Shown one piece after another: positions 47,373 to 58,005 of a stretch of 64,000 nt of DNA. The notes below the pieces were generated by a model. That model had not been told where the DNA came from. It was given only the letters and a program-made list of their open reading frames with translations, and made no database searches. Source of the DNA: Caulobacter sp. FWC26 (lineage in GTDB: Bacteria > Pseudomonadota > Alphaproteobacteria > Caulobacterales > Caulobacteraceae); assembly GCF_002742645.2 (NCBI RefSeq), contig NZ_CP033873.1, positions 234,223-298,222 on the forward strand. Direction: 5' to 3'. Each line of letters begins with the position of its first letter. Position 1 is the stretch's first letter. The position numbers and the translations under genes were made by a program.

Positions 47373-47765
47373 ATGACCCTCTCCATCGGCCTGTTGGCCA
47401 AGGCCGCCGACGTCAAGGTCCCGACCATCCGCTTTTACGAGGAGATTGGCTTGCTCCCCGAGCCGAGGCGCGCGGCCAACGACCGTCGGGTTTATGACGC
47501 CGACGCCGTCCGACGTTTGGCGTTCATTCGCCACGCGCGGCAGCTCGGCTTCTCAGTCGAGGCGATCCGCAACCTGCTGGATCTGGCAGACAACCCTGAA
47601 CGCCCGTGCGGCGAGGCTAACGCCCTGGCCTCCCGGCAACTTCAAGATGTCGAGACTAAGATCGCCCAGTTGGAAACGCTGCGCAGCGAACTGCGGCGCA
47701 TGGTGACCGCGACCTGTGACGGCCGGGCTGCCGACTGCCGGGTGATTGAGGCTTTGGCCGGATAG
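47373..47765 (+). CDS. MerR-family heavy-metal regulator (CadR/PbrR/ZntR-like)
   Basis: 130 residues: winged HTH (IGLLAKAADVKVPTIRFYEEIGLL), dimer helix, and a C-terminal metal loop with Cys79 (PCGEANALAS), then TCDGRAADCRVIEAL, the three-Cys arrangement of Zn/Cd/Pb-sensing members. It differs from the MerR at 30738. It is divergent from the czc operon across the palindrome at 47197-47213. Near-copies of that operator precede the CDF and FTR1 genes, so it may control all three. The exact metal cannot be told. Confidence 0.88.
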   Translation: MTLSIGLLAKAADVKVPTIRFYEEIGLLPEPRRAANDRRVYDADAVRRLAFIRHARQLGFSVEAIRNLLDLADNPERPCGEANALASRQLQDVETKIAQLETLRSELRRMVTATCDGRAADCRVIEALAG

Positions 47766-47936
47766 ATGGCCGACCTTCCTGCGCTCGGCGGTATCGGCTT
47801 TGGCTGACCAGCAGGCGCTGCTACGCCTGCGACAAAAAATATCTGAATCGGCACAAGCCCTTACGTTTTCGCATGAATCGTAGAGCTTGGGCGTCAAACA
47901 CGGACGCACCCGGCGTTGACTCATAAATCGGGATGA

Positions 47937-47951
47937 GAACAAAGATAGAAC
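47937..47951 (+). promoter_or_regulatory. LexA (SOS) box
   Basis: GAAC-N7-GAAC (GAACAAAGATAGAAC), the alphaproteobacterial LexA site read on one strand, 18 bases before the imuA start. It predicts DNA-damage induction of the imuA-imuB-dnaE2 operon. Confidence 0.85.
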
Positions 47952-47969
47952 TTCTTAGTTTTGGTTCAC

Positions 47970-48731
47970 ATGTCCCTCCCGCGCTCACCCGCCGCGCTCG
48001 ACGCGCTCAGACGTCAGGTTCGCCTGATCGAGCTGGCCGACAGCGCCAGCGGCCGGGTCCTGCCTTTCGGCGTGGAGGCGATCGATGAGCGGTTGCCCGG
48101 TCAAGGTCTGGCAATGGGCGCGCTGCACGAAGTCGCCGGCGGGGCCGAGGGCGCGCTGCATGGCGCCGCCGCAGCAAGCTTCGCGGCCGGGATCCTCGCG
48201 CGGGCGGATGGCCCGGTGCTCTGGTGTCTTCGTCAGCGCGATCTCTTCGCGCCGGCCCTGGCGCAGGCGGGTCTGCCCCCCAAGCGCGTCATCTTCGCCG
48301 AAGCCGGCGACGAGGCGGCCATCCTGGGGGCGATGGAGGAGGGGCTGAAGTATCGCGGTCTGGCCGGCGTGGTCGGCGAGGTCGCCAAACTGTCGATGAC
48401 AGCGTCCCGCCGTCTTCAGCTCGCGGCCGAGAAGAGCGGCCAGATGGCGATCGCCATCCGACGATGGCGACGGATCGCCGATGCGGCCGATCTTGGTCAG
48501 CCGACGGCGGACACCACCCGGTGGAGAGTGTCGGCTCTCCCCTCCTCCCCCCTGCCAACCGCCGGCGTCGGCCGGGCCCGCTGGCTCCTGGAACTCATGC
48601 GTTGCCGCGCTGGCGAAGCTTTCGACATCGAGATTGAAGCCTGTGACGCCAAGGGTCATCTCCGTCTTCCTACCGCAGTGGCCGACCGATCGGTTGCGTC
48701 GCAGCCTGGGCAAGAGCGCGCCGCCGCCTGA
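47970..48731 (+). CDS. imuA: ImuA, SOS mutasome accessory protein
   Basis: 253 residues with a RecA/SulA-like fold. Visible are FGVEAIDERLPGQGLAMGALHEVAG, LWCLRQRDLFAPALAQAGL and GLAGVVGEVAKLSMTASRRLQLAAEKSGQMAI, typical of ImuA. It works with ImuB and DnaE2 in damage-induced mutagenesis. ATG 47970 was chosen over the TTG at 47961; no strong RBS is visible for either. The 3' end overlaps imuB by 89 bases. Confidence 0.9.
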   Translation: MSLPRSPAALDALRRQVRLIELADSASGRVLPFGVEAIDERLPGQGLAMGALHEVAGGAEGALHGAAAASFAAGILARADGPVLWCLRQRDLFAPALAQAGLPPKRVIFAEAGDEAAILGAMEEGLKYRGLAGVVGEVAKLSMTASRRLQLAAEKSGQMAIAIRRWRRIADAADLGQPTADTTRWRVSALPSSPLPTAGVGRARWLLELMRCRAGEAFDIEIEACDAKGHLRLPTAVADRSVASQPGQERAAA

Positions 48732-50169
48732 CGTCCCCGTCGTCATGGTCGGGCGGGTGGGGCGTCGCCGCGCCGTGGCCAGTCTGAACACCGCGGCGGT
48801 GGAAGCCGGCGTTCGACTTGGCCAGGCCGTCGCTCACGCGAGCGCCATGGTCCCGGGCCTGGTGCTGCAAGACCTGGACGCGGACGGCGACGCGGCCGCG
48901 CTCCATCGCCTGGCGCTCTGGGCCCAGCGTCTCTACTCGCCCATCGCCGCTCCCGACGCCCTGGACGGCCTGGTCATCGATGCGACCGGCGCTGCGCACC
49001 TGCGCGGCGGCGAGGAGAAGATGCTGATCGACATCCGCAGCCGGCTGGAGAAGGTGGGTCTGCAGTCTCAGGTCGCGATCGCCGACACCTGGGGCGCGGC
49101 CCACGCCCTGGCCCGCTACAGCCGGCGAGCCATCTACGTTGCCGATCCTGGCGTGATCGGAAGGGTCATCTCAGATCTGCCCGTGGTGGCGCTGCGTCTT
49201 CCGGTCGCCACGGTCGAGGCGCTCGGTCGCTTGGGCTTCGATACCGTCGGCGAGCTGGAAGCCACGCCTAAGGGGCCTTTGACCCATCGGATCGGTTACG
49301 CCCCGGTGCGGCGCCTGGACCAGGCGTTCGGCCGCCACGCCGAGCCCATCGAGCCGGTCATGGCGTCCGAGACGCTGACAGCCCGCCGGGCTTTTGCCGA
49401 GCCGATCGGGGCGCCCGAAACCATGGCGCGATACGTCACCCAGCTGGTCGCTGAACTCTGCGCGGCGCTGGAAGCTGTCAGCCTCGGCGCCCGGCGCCTG
49501 GACGCCTATTTCGTGCGGGTCGACAATCGTACCGAGACGGCCAGGATCGCCATGGCCTCTCCGACCCGGGACGCCAAGCGTCTGGCCCGGCTGCTCTGCG
49601 AAAAGCTCGAAAACGTCGATCCCGGCTTTGGCGTGGAGAAGATCATCCTCGCCGCGCCTGGAGCGGAATCGCTGGTCTTCAAGCAGACCGAGAGCCTGGG
49701 CGACAACAACGCCCCCACCGACCTGTCGGCCCTGGTCGACACCCTGACCAATCGCTTGGGCGCTGGCCAAGTCTATCGCCTGGCCTCGGCCGAAAGCGAT
49801 CTGCCCGAGCGCTCGGTGCGCGCCGCGTCCGCGCTCGACGCGGTGGAGGAGTTTTGCTGGCCGCTGGATTGGCCCCGACCTTCGCGACTCTTTGCCCGGC
49901 CAGAACCGGTCGAGACGGTGGCCCTGTTGCCCGACGCGCCGCCGGCCGCCTTCACCTGGCGCGGGGTTCGCCGGCGCGTGCGCTGCGCCGATGGGCCCGA
50001 GCGGGTGTTTGGCGAATGGTGGAAGGCTGACGCCGAACTGGCGCGCTCGCGCGACTACTACCAGGTCGAGGACGATGCCGGAGAGCGCTTTTGGCTCTAC
50101 CGCGACGGCGATGGCGAAGATCCTGCGACCGGCACGCAGCGCTGGTTCATCGCGGGGATCTTCGCGTGA
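48643..50169 (+). CDS. imuB: ImuB, inactive Y-family polymerase-like protein
   Basis: 508 residues from a GTG ([13 protein letters not shown]). It has the Y-family layout: palm/finger region ([25 protein letters not shown]), then [14 protein letters not shown], thumb, and little-finger domain (about 240-370). ImuB lacks the catalytic acidic residues of true Y polymerases and acts as a beta-clamp-binding hub; here the N-terminal segment has FLPQW where active enzymes have a catalytic Asp. The reading frame starts well inside imuA, which fixes the overlap. The stop overlaps the dnaE2 GTG. Confidence 0.9.
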   Translation: MTPRVISVFLPQWPTDRLRRSLGKSAPPPDVPVVMVGRVGRRRAVASLNTAAVEAGVRLGQAVAHASAMVPGLVLQDLDADGDAAALHRLALWAQRLYSPIAAPDALDGLVIDATGAAHLRGGEEKMLIDIRSRLEKVGLQSQVAIADTWGAAHALARYSRRAIYVADPGVIGRVISDLPVVALRLPVATVEALGRLGFDTVGELEATPKGPLTHRIGYAPVRRLDQAFGRHAEPIEPVMASETLTARRAFAEPIGAPETMARYVTQLVAELCAALEAVSLGARRLDAYFVRVDNRTETARIAMASPTRDAKRLARLLCEKLENVDPGFGVEKIILAAPGAESLVFKQTESLGDNNAPTDLSALVDTLTNRLGAGQVYRLASAESDLPERSVRAASALDAVEEFCWPLDWPRPSRLFARPEPVETVALLPDAPPAAFTWRGVRRRVRCADGPERVFGEWWKADAELARSRDYYQVEDDAGERFWLYRDGDGEDPATGTQRWFIAGIFA

Positions 50170-53100
50170 GCGCCCCATACGTCGAGCTGCAGTGCGCCTC
50201 GCACTTCTCGTTGCTGCGCGGCGCGTCCTCGCCGGGCGAGCTTTTCGACCAGGCCGCCGCCCTGGGCTACGAGGCGCTGGCGATCTGCGATCGCAACAGC
50301 CTGGCCGGCGTCGTGCGCGCGCATATCGCGGCCAAGGCCACGGGGGTTCGGCTAATCGTCGGATGCGAGCTCGCGCTGCGCGACGGCATGACCCTGCTGG
50401 TGCTGCCCACCGACCGCCCCGCCTATTCCCGGCTCTGCAGGATGCTGTCGCTGGGCAAGCACCGGGCCGGCAAGGGCGAGTGCGACCTGGACCTGGACGA
50501 CGTTGCCGCCCACGCCGAGGGCTTGGTCGCCATCCTGATCCCCGACAAAGCCGACGATCTTTGCGCCCTGCAGCTGAAGAAGGTGGCCGCGATTTTCGGG
50601 GCCGACGCTCACCTGGCTCTTACCTTGCGCCGGCGCCCCGGCGACGCCTTGCGGCTTTATCGCCTCGACCAGATGGCCCGGGCCGCCGGCGTCACCCCGG
50701 TGGTCACCAACCGGGTGCTCTTCCATGAGCCTTCGCGCCGGATGCTGCAGGACGTCGTTACCTGCATCCGCGAGGGCACGACGATCGACGATGTCGGTTT
50801 CAAGCGTGATCGCCACGCCGACCGCTATCTGCAGACGCCGGCCGAGATCGAGCGCCTGTTCGCCAAGCACCTTGACGCGGTGGCGATGAGCGTGGCGATC
50901 GCCGATCGTTGCCGGTTCAATCTCGATGAGCTGAGCTACCAGTATCCCAGCGAGGTCAACGAGGGGCGATCGCCCCAGGAGACCCTGGAGCGGCAGACCT
51001 GGGAGGGCGCGGCCGAGCGCTACCCCGACGGCGTGCCGGCCGAGGTCCGCGCGACCCTGAACCATGAGCTGAAGCTGATCGGGATCATGGGCTATGCGCC
51101 CTACTTTCTGACGGTCAATTCCATCGTGCGCTTCGCACGCTCCCAGGATATCCTTTGCCAGGGCCGCGGCTCGGCCGCCAATTCGGCGGTCTGCTACGTG
51201 CTGGGCATCACCTCGATCGATCCCGAGCGCAACGACCTCTTGTTCGAGCGCTTCGTCAGCCAGGAGCGCAACGAGCCGCCCGACATCGATGTCGATTTCG
51301 AGCACCAGCGTCGCGAGACGGTGATGCAGTGGATCTTCAACACCTACGGGCGACATCGCTGCGCGCTGGTCGCCGTCGTTCAGCGCTTTCGCCCGCGCGG
51401 CGCGGTGCGCGACGTGGGCAAGGTCCTGGGCTTGCCCGAGGACATGACCAAGGCCCTGTCGAGCCAAGTGTGGAGTTTCTCGCGCGAGGAGATCGAGGAA
51501 AAGCACGCCGTCGACCTTGGCATGGACCTGTCGGACCGGCGGCTGCGGCTGACCTTAGAGCTGGCCCAGCAGCTGCTCAACACCCCGCGCCACTTCAGCC
51601 AGCATCCCGGCGGATTCGTCCTGACCGAAGACCGCCTGGACGAGCTGGTGCCGATCGAGCCGGCGGCCATGGAAAGCCGCCAGATCATCGAGTGGGACAA
51701 GGACGACATCGACGAGCTGAAGTTCATGAAGGTCGATGTTCTGGCCTTAGGCATGCTGACCTGCCTGCAGAAGGGCCTGGCGCTGATCGCCCAGCACAAG
51801 GGCGTCCATCTGCAGCTGGCCACCATTCCGCCGGAGGATCCGCGCACCTATGCGATGATCCGCAAGGCCGACACCCTGGGCGTCTTCCAGATCGAAAGCC
51901 GGGCCCAGATGGCGATGTTGCCGCGCATCAAGCCGCGCAGCTTCTACGACCTGGTGATCGAAGTGGCGATCGTTCGTCCCGGCCCGATCCAGGGCGACAT
52001 GGTCCATCCCTACCTTCGCCGGCGCGAGGGCCTGGAGCCGGTCAGCTATCCCACGCCCGAGCTGGAGAAGGTCCTGGGCAAGACCTTGGGTGTTCCGCTT
52101 TTCCAGGAGCAGGCCATGCGCGTGGCCATCGAGTGCGCCGGGTTCACACCGGGCGAGGCCGATCAGCTGCGCCGCGCCATGGCGACCTTCAAGATGACCG
52201 GCGGGGTGACGCATTTTCGCGACAAGCTGGTGGGCGGTATGGTCGCCCGGGGCTACGAGCTGGAGTACGCCGAGAAGACGTTCTCCCAGTTGGAAGGGTT
52301 CGGGTCCTACGGCTTTCCGGAAAGCCATGCGGCCAGCTTCGCGCTGCTGGCCTACGCCTCGTCTTGGCTTAAATGCCACCACCCGGACGCCTTTTGCGCG
52401 GCCCTCCTGAACTCCCAGCCCATGGGCTTTTACGGCGTCTCGCAGATCGTGCGTGACGCGGTCGAGCATGGCGTCGAGGTCAGGCCCGTCTGCGTCAATC
52501 GCTCGCGATGGGACTGCACCCTTGAGCCGACCGGCCGCGAGGGGCGCCTGGCCGTTCGTCTGGGTCTGCGGATGATCAAGGGCCTGGTCGACGAGGAGGC
52601 CGCCACCCTGGTCGCCGCGCGTGGCGACCACCCCTACACCTCCATCGACGATCTCTGGCGGCGCTCGGGGCTAAAGCCGGGAATGCTGGGAAAGTTGGCC
52701 GAGGCCGACGCCTATTTGCCGAGCCTGCGGCTGCACCGCCGTGAAGCGATGTGGGCGATCAAGGCGCTGCGCGACACCGCCCTGCCCTTGTTCGATCAGC
52801 CCGACGCCAGCGAGCTGAACGAGCCGGCGCCCCAGCTGAAGGCCATGACCGAGGGTCGCGAGATCGTCGAGGACTACGGCAATCTTGGCCTGTCGCTGCG
52901 CCGCCATCCCCTGGCGCTGCTTCGGACGGATCTGACCCGCCAGCGTCGCGCGCCCTGCCGCAAGGTCGGTGAGGGTCGCGATGGCGACTTCATCCAGACC
53001 GCCGGCCTAGTGCTGGTGCGCCAGCGGCCAGGATCGGCCAAGGGCGTGATGTTCATCACCATCGAGGACGAGAGCGGCGTGGCCAATCTGGTCATTTGGC

Positions 53101-53303
53101 CAACGCTCTACGAGAAGCAGCGCCGGGTGATCCTGGGCGCCAGCTTGCTCGGCGTCGATGGGCGGATCCAGCGCGAAGGCGATGTGGTCCACCTGGTCGC
53201 CTACAAGGTCCACGACCTGGGCGACGTCCTGCAGACGCTACAATCGCGATCGGGCGACCAAGGCGACATGGCCTGGGCCCAGCGCAGTCGCAATTTCTGC
53301 TGA
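50166..53303 (+). CDS. dnaE2: DnaE2 error-prone DNA polymerase
   Basis: 1045 residues from a GTG overlapping the imuB stop (GTGA). N-terminal PHP domain ([19 protein letters not shown]), then a C-family polymerase core with [16 protein letters not shown] and the catalytic acidic motif [13 protein letters not shown] (about residue 372), a helix-hairpin-helix region and a C-terminal OB fold ([19 protein letters not shown]). The length is that of DnaE2, shorter than the replicative DnaE1. It performs lesion bypass with ImuAB after SOS induction. Confidence 0.94.
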   Translation: MSAPYVELQCASHFSLLRGASSPGELFDQAAALGYEALAICDRNSLAGVVRAHIAAKATGVRLIVGCELALRDGMTLLVLPTDRPAYSRLCRMLSLGKHRAGKGECDLDLDDVAAHAEGLVAILIPDKADDLCALQLKKVAAIFGADAHLALTLRRRPGDALRLYRLDQMARAAGVTPVVTNRVLFHEPSRRMLQDVVTCIREGTTIDDVGFKRDRHADRYLQTPAEIERLFAKHLDAVAMSVAIADRCRFNLDELSYQYPSEVNEGRSPQETLERQTWEGAAERYPDGVPAEVRATLNHELKLIGIMGYAPYFLTVNSIVRFARSQDILCQGRGSAANSAVCYVLGITSIDPERNDLLFERFVSQERNEPPDIDVDFEHQRRETVMQWIFNTYGRHRCALVAVVQRFRPRGAVRDVGKVLGLPEDMTKALSSQVWSFSREEIEEKHAVDLGMDLSDRRLRLTLELAQQLLNTPRHFSQHPGGFVLTEDRLDELVPIEPAAMESRQIIEWDKDDIDELKFMKVDVLALGMLTCLQKGLALIAQHKGVHLQLATIPPEDPRTYAMIRKADTLGVFQIESRAQMAMLPRIKPRSFYDLVIEVAIVRPGPIQGDMVHPYLRRREGLEPVSYPTPELEKVLGKTLGVPLFQEQAMRVAIECAGFTPGEADQLRRAMATFKMTGGVTHFRDKLVGGMVARGYELEYAEKTFSQLEGFGSYGFPESHAASFALLAYASSWLKCHHPDAFCAALLNSQPMGFYGVSQIVRDAVEHGVEVRPVCVNRSRWDCTLEPTGREGRLAVRLGLRMIKGLVDEEAATLVAARGDHPYTSIDDLWRRSGLKPGMLGKLAEADAYLPSLRLHRREAMWAIKALRDTALPLFDQPDASELNEPAPQLKAMTEGREIVEDYGNLGLSLRRHPLALLRTDLTRQRRAPCRKVGEGRDGDFIQTAGLVLVRQRPGSAKGVMFITIEDESGVANLVIWPTLYEKQRRVILGASLLGVDGRIQREGDVVHLVAYKVHDLGDVLQTLQSRSGDQGDMAWAQRSRNFC

Positions 53304-53415
53304 ACCTACCGGCTATCGAGCAGGCCACTTGAGCATCGCCATGGCTTGCAGGCGGGGTGTGGGCGAGGACAGCGTCGGCCGCGGGGAGCGGCTGCTGCGG
53401 CCTGTGGGCGCCTGA

Positions 53416-53925
53416 CTAGGCGAGATTGGCCTCCAGAACCCTTTCCACCGCGACCACGTCCCGCCAGACGCCATCGAGCTTGCCGTGTTTTTCGTGCACT
53501 CCGACCTCGCGGAAGCCCACCGAATGCAGCAAACCCAGGCTGGCCTTGTTCTCCACGAACACGCGCGACAGCAGCTTCCAGAACCCCGCCTCTGCCGCCG
53601 CGTCGATCAGCGCGGTCATGGCGACCACGCCGACGCCTTTGCCACGGTGGGACCGCCGGACATAGACCGAGAACTCAGCGATCCCCGCGTAGCAGCAGCG
53701 GTCGGCGTATGAGAAGGTCGCAGCATAGGCGACGACCTGGTTGTCCTGATCGACGACGGCGATGACCGGGTGCTGTCCGTCGAACCACCCTGCAAGGTCT
53801 TGCGCGGTGCGTAAGCTCGTCTCGAAGGTGGCAACCCGGTCCTCCATGCCCTCGTTGTAGATGGCGGCCATGGCGTCGGCGTCGGCGATCGTCGCCGGAC
53901 GAGCGGTGAGGGTGTTGGCGGTCAT
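53416..53925 (-). CDS. GNAT acetyltransferase, ArsN-like
   Basis: 169 residues of the GNAT family, close to phosphinothricin/arsinothricin N-acetyltransferases: [27 protein letters not shown], acetyl-CoA loop [10 protein letters not shown], and [28 protein letters not shown]. Its overlap with the arsH remnant (ATGA at 53922-53925) points to ArsN, which detoxifies arsinothricin in ars operons. The upstream operon parts are lost, so its promoter is unclear. Confidence 0.82.
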   Translation of the reverse strand: MTANTLTARPATIADADAMAAIYNEGMEDRVATFETSLRTAQDLAGWFDGQHPVIAVVDQDNQVVAYAATFSYADRCCYAGIAEFSVYVRRSHRGKGVGVVAMTALIDAAAEAGFWKLLSRVFVENKASLGLLHSVGFREVGVHEKHGKLDGVWRDVVAVERVLEANLA

Positions 53926-54251
53926 GCGGTGGCGGTCTCGTGGTTCATGGCTTCGGCGGCGAGAGCGACATGCTCGGGGATGCGTCCGTTGGCCTTGCGC
54001 TCGCTGTAGCGGTCGACGAGGTAGTCGGCCCGGTCGCGGGTCAGCAGGGTGAACTTCACCAGCTCCTCCATCACGTCGACGACGCGCTCGTAGTAGCTGG
54101 ACGGCTTCATGCGATCGTTCTCGTCGAACTCCTTGTAGGCCATGGCCACGGACGACTGGTTGGGGATGGTGATCATCCGCATCCAGCGCCCCAGCAGGCG
54201 CAGGGTGTTGACAGCGTTGAACGACTGCGAGCCGCCGCTGACTTGCATCAC
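53922..54251 (-). pseudogene. arsH: arsH, 3' fragment truncated by a Tn3-type end
   Basis: About 109 residues of the C-terminal half of ArsH are preserved: [20 protein letters not shown], then [48 protein letters not shown]. ArsH is an NADPH-dependent FMN reductase of about 230-240 residues that oxidises organoarsenicals. The N-terminal part with the FMN-binding loop is missing: homology stops at 54251, exactly where the transposon inverted repeat begins. A short reading frame with ATG remains, but the product cannot be an active enzyme. Confidence 0.88.
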
Positions 54252-54295
54252 GGGCTCGCCTCAAGGTTTGTACGCCAGAACACGCTTTGAAGAAC
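54252..54295 (+). repeat. left terminal inverted repeat of the Tn3-type element
   Basis: 44 bases, exact reverse complement of 59101-59144. Its outer end joins the interrupted arsH gene directly. Confidence 0.92.
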
Positions 54296-54396
54296 AAAAC
54301 ATGAATACCAGGCAAGGCGCGTTGCCCAGGTAGGAAGATACCTAAGCTACCCCGATGGTCTGATGTTTTGAGTTGCGATGCTACTTTTCAAGCCAA

Positions 54397-54423
54397 AACG
54401 CCCACCCCTTGCGAGGCGGGCGT
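54397..54423 (-). terminator. rho-independent terminator after the 48-residue Cys-rich gene
   Basis: ACGCCC (54398-54403) pairs with GGGCGT (54418-54423), with two more pairs inside, and runs into TTTT on the minus strand. A second perfect stem, ATCTAGCC/GGCTAGAT (54427-54447), overlaps the stop codon just before it. Confidence 0.65.
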
Positions 54424-54446
54424 CCCATCTAGCCTATCCGGCTAGA

Positions 54447-54593
54447 TCAGCAACAGGGGCCGCCGTTGCAGCACGCGGCGCCGAGGGCGCAACAGGCCTC
54501 AACAGCTTTGACAACGGCTTCCGGAGCGGCGGCGTAGGCAGCCGTGGCGGAAGCCAGCAGCACGAAGGCTGCGGTCGCGAAGATACGTTTCAT
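54447..54593 (-). CDS. 48-residue exported Cys-rich peptide
   Basis: A signal peptide (MKRIFATAAFVLLASATAAYA, about 1-21) is followed by APEAVVKAVEACCALGAACC and NGGPCC, with three CC pairs in the last 15 residues. The composition suggests a periplasmic metal-binding peptide carried as transposon cargo. Two hairpins follow the stop, one ending in a T-run, which supports a real transcription unit. The RBS is weak (CGGAAAAT). Confidence 0.6.
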   Translation of the reverse strand: MKRIFATAAFVLLASATAAYAAAPEAVVKAVEACCALGAACCNGGPCC

Positions 54594-54641
54594 GTTGATT
54601 TTCCGATTTCAGATTGATGAGATTTTCGTCTGAACTCGAAC

Positions 54642-54959
54642 TTATCGGGGTGGTGGAAGCTCCGGCGCCATAGCTTGGCCCGGAGGCATGATAGAGTGCA
54701 TGGCCGACTGCGGGGCCGAACTGATCTCGGCCGTTTGAACCAACAGACTGTCGGGCGTGACCAGAACCTGGCAGGCGATGATGCAGGCGTCAGGGCAAAA
54801 TGCGTCCTTGACGTTGTCGTGGCAGGGCGTCTCAGCGCAACAGTCGTTCGAAAGCGTCTGCGCGACGGCCGGCAATGTCGGGGCGACGAACAGCATAAGA
54901 GCGGCTAAGAACATCAGCCCTCGGGACAGCAGTCTTGATCTCGCTACCTTCCGAAACAT
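54642..54959 (-). CDS. Cys-rich exported protein of unknown function
   Basis: 105 residues: basic start, hydrophobic signal (about 14-33, ending AVA), then NDCCAETPCHDNVKDAF and CPDACIIACQVL with six Cys in 26 residues, and a Pro/Met tail. No known domain. It resembles the small Cys protein at 23661 in general design (signal peptide, CC, short Cys repeats), and both lie in front of RND pump genes. Likely a periplasmic metal binder (inference). Confidence 0.65.
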   Translation of the reverse strand: MFRKVARSRLLSRGLMFLAALMLFVAPTLPAVAQTLSNDCCAETPCHDNVKDAFCPDACIIACQVLVTPDSLLVQTAEISSAPQSAMHSIMPPGQAMAPELPPPR

Positions 54960-55112
54960 TCGATCACTCTTACGCTCTTTGGCGGCTACGAAAAGGGCAT
55001 ATCATCCCGTAAGGGCGTCTCTGCCGGGTTCGATCGCGCCTCGATCACACTGTAGTCACTGGCCGTGCCGCCGCAGCAGGGATCCCCTCATGGGTTGAAT
55101 GGCAACAACCCA

Positions 55113-55142
55113 AGCCCCGGCCCCAAGAACAGAGCCGGGGCT
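55113..55142 (-). terminator. hairpin terminator after truncated czcA
   Basis: AGCCCCGGC (55113-55121) pairs with GCCGGGGCT (55134-55142), 7 bases after the czcA stop on the minus strand, followed by TTGGGTTGTT. The T content is modest. Confidence 0.6.
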
Positions 55143-55149
55143 GGCAATT

Positions 55150-58005
55150 CTATTTCGTAGGACGCGGCTTGAAGACCAGGCGACAGATCGCCGGTAGCAC
55201 GAACAGGGTCAATAGTGTCGCCGTCACCAGCCCGCCGATCACCACGGTCGCCAAGGGGCGCTGCACCTCCGCCCCGGTCTCGGTAGCCAGGGCCATAGGC
55301 AGGAAACCCAGCGAGGCGACAAGGCCGGTCATCATTACCGGACGAAGTCGCTCCAGCGCGCCCTCGATAATGGCTGCGTCGATCACCGCCCTCTCGTCGA
55401 GGCGCTGGCGAATGGCTGTCATCATCACAAGGCCGTTGAGCACGGCCACGCCCGAGAGCGCGATGAACCCGACGGCGGCTGAGACCGAGAACGGGATGCC
55501 TCGCAGTGCTAGGCCAAACACCCCACCGGCTAGGGCCAGGGGGACGGCCGAGAACACCGCCAGGGCCGGCGCAAAGCCGCCCAGCGCTATGTAGAGCAGG
55601 GCGAAGATCAGCAGGAAGCAGAGCGGAACGACCAGGGCGAGACGCGCTTGCGCCGCCTTGAGGTTCTCAAACTGCCCGCTCCACTCGACCCAGGAGCCGG
55701 CCGGCAGCTTGACCTGCGCATCGACCTTGGCTTGCGCCTCGGAGACGAACGAGCCCAGGTCGTTGCCACGCACGTTGGCCTGCACCACGACCCGACGCTT
55801 GCCATTCTCGCGGCTGACCTGGTTGAGGCCCTCCGAATAGGAGAAGCGGGCCACGTCACGCAGCGGCACCGACAGGCGCGCGCCGCCCCCTGCCCTTTCA
55901 GGCAGCATCACCGGCAGCGCACCGACCGCGTCCAGGTCGTTGCGGGTGGCGTCGGGAAGGCGCACGACGATGTCGAAGCGTCGGTCGCCCTGGAAGACCA
56001 GGCCGGACTCGCGTCCGCTCATGGCCACCGCCAGGGTGTCGGCGACCTCTTCGACGGTGAGGCCCAGGCGCCCGATCGTGTCGCGGTCAAGCGACACGTC
56101 CAGGGTCGGGAAGCCCGAGGTCTGTTCGACCTTGACGTCGGCGGCGCCCTTGACGCTCTGCAGCGCCTTGGCGATCTGGCCGGCGCTGGCGGTCATGGCG
56201 TCCAGGTCATCGCCATAGACCTTGATCGCCACGTCGCCGCGCACACCGGCGATCAGCTCGTTGAACCGCATCTGGATGGGTTGGCTGAACTCGTAGACGT
56301 TGCCGGTCAGGCCCTCGAGCTTCTTCTCCATGCGGGCGACGAGTTGCGCCTTGCTCTCCTTCTTGTTGGGCCATTGGTCCTGCGGTTTGAGAATGATGAA
56401 GCTGTCCGAGGCGTTAGGCGGCATCGGATCGCTTGCCACCTCGGCCGTGCCTGTCTTGGAATAGACGAACTCGACTTCGGGGAAGGCGGCGATCGTCCGT
56501 TCGATTTGCCGCTGCATACGCAGCGATTGCTCCAGCGACGTGGACGGGATGCGCAGGGCCTGGACGGCCAGGTCCTTCTCGTCGAGCTGGGGCGTGAACT
56601 CCCGGCCCAGGAACGAGAAGGTGACCATGGCCAGGACGAACATGCCCACGGCCGCGCCGATCACAGGCCACGGCTTGGCGACCGACTTGCGCAGCAACGG
56701 CTCGTAGCGAACCTTGGTCCAACGGACCATGCCCACTTCCTTCTCCGCGACCTTGCCGCGAATGAGCAGAGCGATCATCGCCGGAATGAAGGTCAGCGAC
56801 AGCACGAAAGCCGCAGCCAGGGCCAGCATCACGGTGATGGCCATCGGCGAGAAGGTCTTTCCCTCGACGCCGGTGAAGGTCAGCAGCGGCGCATAGACCA
56901 GCAGGATGATCGCCTGGCCGTAGACGGTCGGGGCGATCATCTCGCGGGCGGCTTCGCGGGTCTCGCGAAGACGCTCGCTGAGGGTCAGGAGCCGGCCCTC
57001 ATGGTGCTGACGTTCGGCCAGCCGACGCAGGCTGTTCTCGACAATGATCACCGCGCCGTCGACGATGAGGCCAAAGTCCAGGGCCCCCAGGCTCATGAGG
57101 TTGCCCGACACGCCCAGCCTGTTCATGCCGATCGCCGTCATCAGCATCGACAGCGGTATGACCAAGGCGGTGATCAGGGCGGCGCGGAAGTTCCCCAGCA
57201 GCAAGAACAGAACCACGATGACCAGCAAGGCGCCTTCGACCAGGTTCTTCTCGACGGTCTTGATGGTGGCGTTGACAAGCTTAGAGCGATCGTAGGTGAT
57301 CTGCACCTTCACCCCAGGCGGCAGGCTCTTGGCGATCTCCTTGAGCCGTTCAGCCGAAGCGCCGGCCACGGTGCGGCTGTTTTCGCCGGTTAGCATCAGC
57401 ACGGTGCCGACGACCACTTCTTCGCCGTTTTCCGAGGCCGCGCCGGTCCGCAAGCCGCCGCCGACCTTGACGGTGGCGACGTCTGCCACTCGGATCGACA
57501 CGCCTTGCCGCGTGGCGACCGTGGCGCCTGCGATCTCGTCGATGTTGCGAACGCGCGCGTCGGCACGGACCAGATAGGCCTCGCCGCCGCGCTCCATGAA
57601 GTTGGCGCCTACGGCGATGTTGGCCGCCTCCAACGCCTTGCTCAGCTCGCTGAACGACACGCCATAGGACGCCATGCGTCCCGGGTCGGCCTGGACGGCG
57701 AACTGCTTTTCATAGCCGCCGATGGAGTCGACGCCGGCGACGCCGGCCACCCCGCGCATCTGCGGCCGGACGATCCAGTCCTGCACCTCGCGCAGATAGG
57801 CCGCATGGGCGACAGCGTCGGTCAGGCGTTCGCCCGCGGGCGTCAGATAGGCGCCATCCGATTGCCAGCCGGGCGCGCCGTCCTTGACCTTAGCCCCGCG
57901 CCCGCCGGGATGGTCATAGGCGACCGTCCACATCAGCACTTCGCCCAGGCCCGACGAGATCGGACCCATGGCCGGCTGAGCGCCCTCGGGCAGGGTCTGG
58001 CCAAC
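55150..58005 (-). pseudogene. czcA-like RND pump gene lacking its 5' end
   Basis: About 950 residues of a divalent-type HME-RND pump (GALDFGLIVDGAVIIVENSLRRL in helix 4), close to the intact CzcA at 40978-44220. By alignment with that copy, roughly the first 119 residues are missing: homology starts at about TLPEGAQPAMGP. Upstream of 58005 the open frame continues only as the antisense of tnpA, so no normal start or first membrane helix exists. It is therefore probably non-functional. Confidence 0.85.

Noticed and set aside
55040..55075. A third type of MerR-like operator (CACTGTAGTCACTGG) upstream of the 105-residue Cys-rich gene
   Set aside because: Only part of the dyad is present and no -35/-10 with 19-20-base spacing could be placed in either direction.
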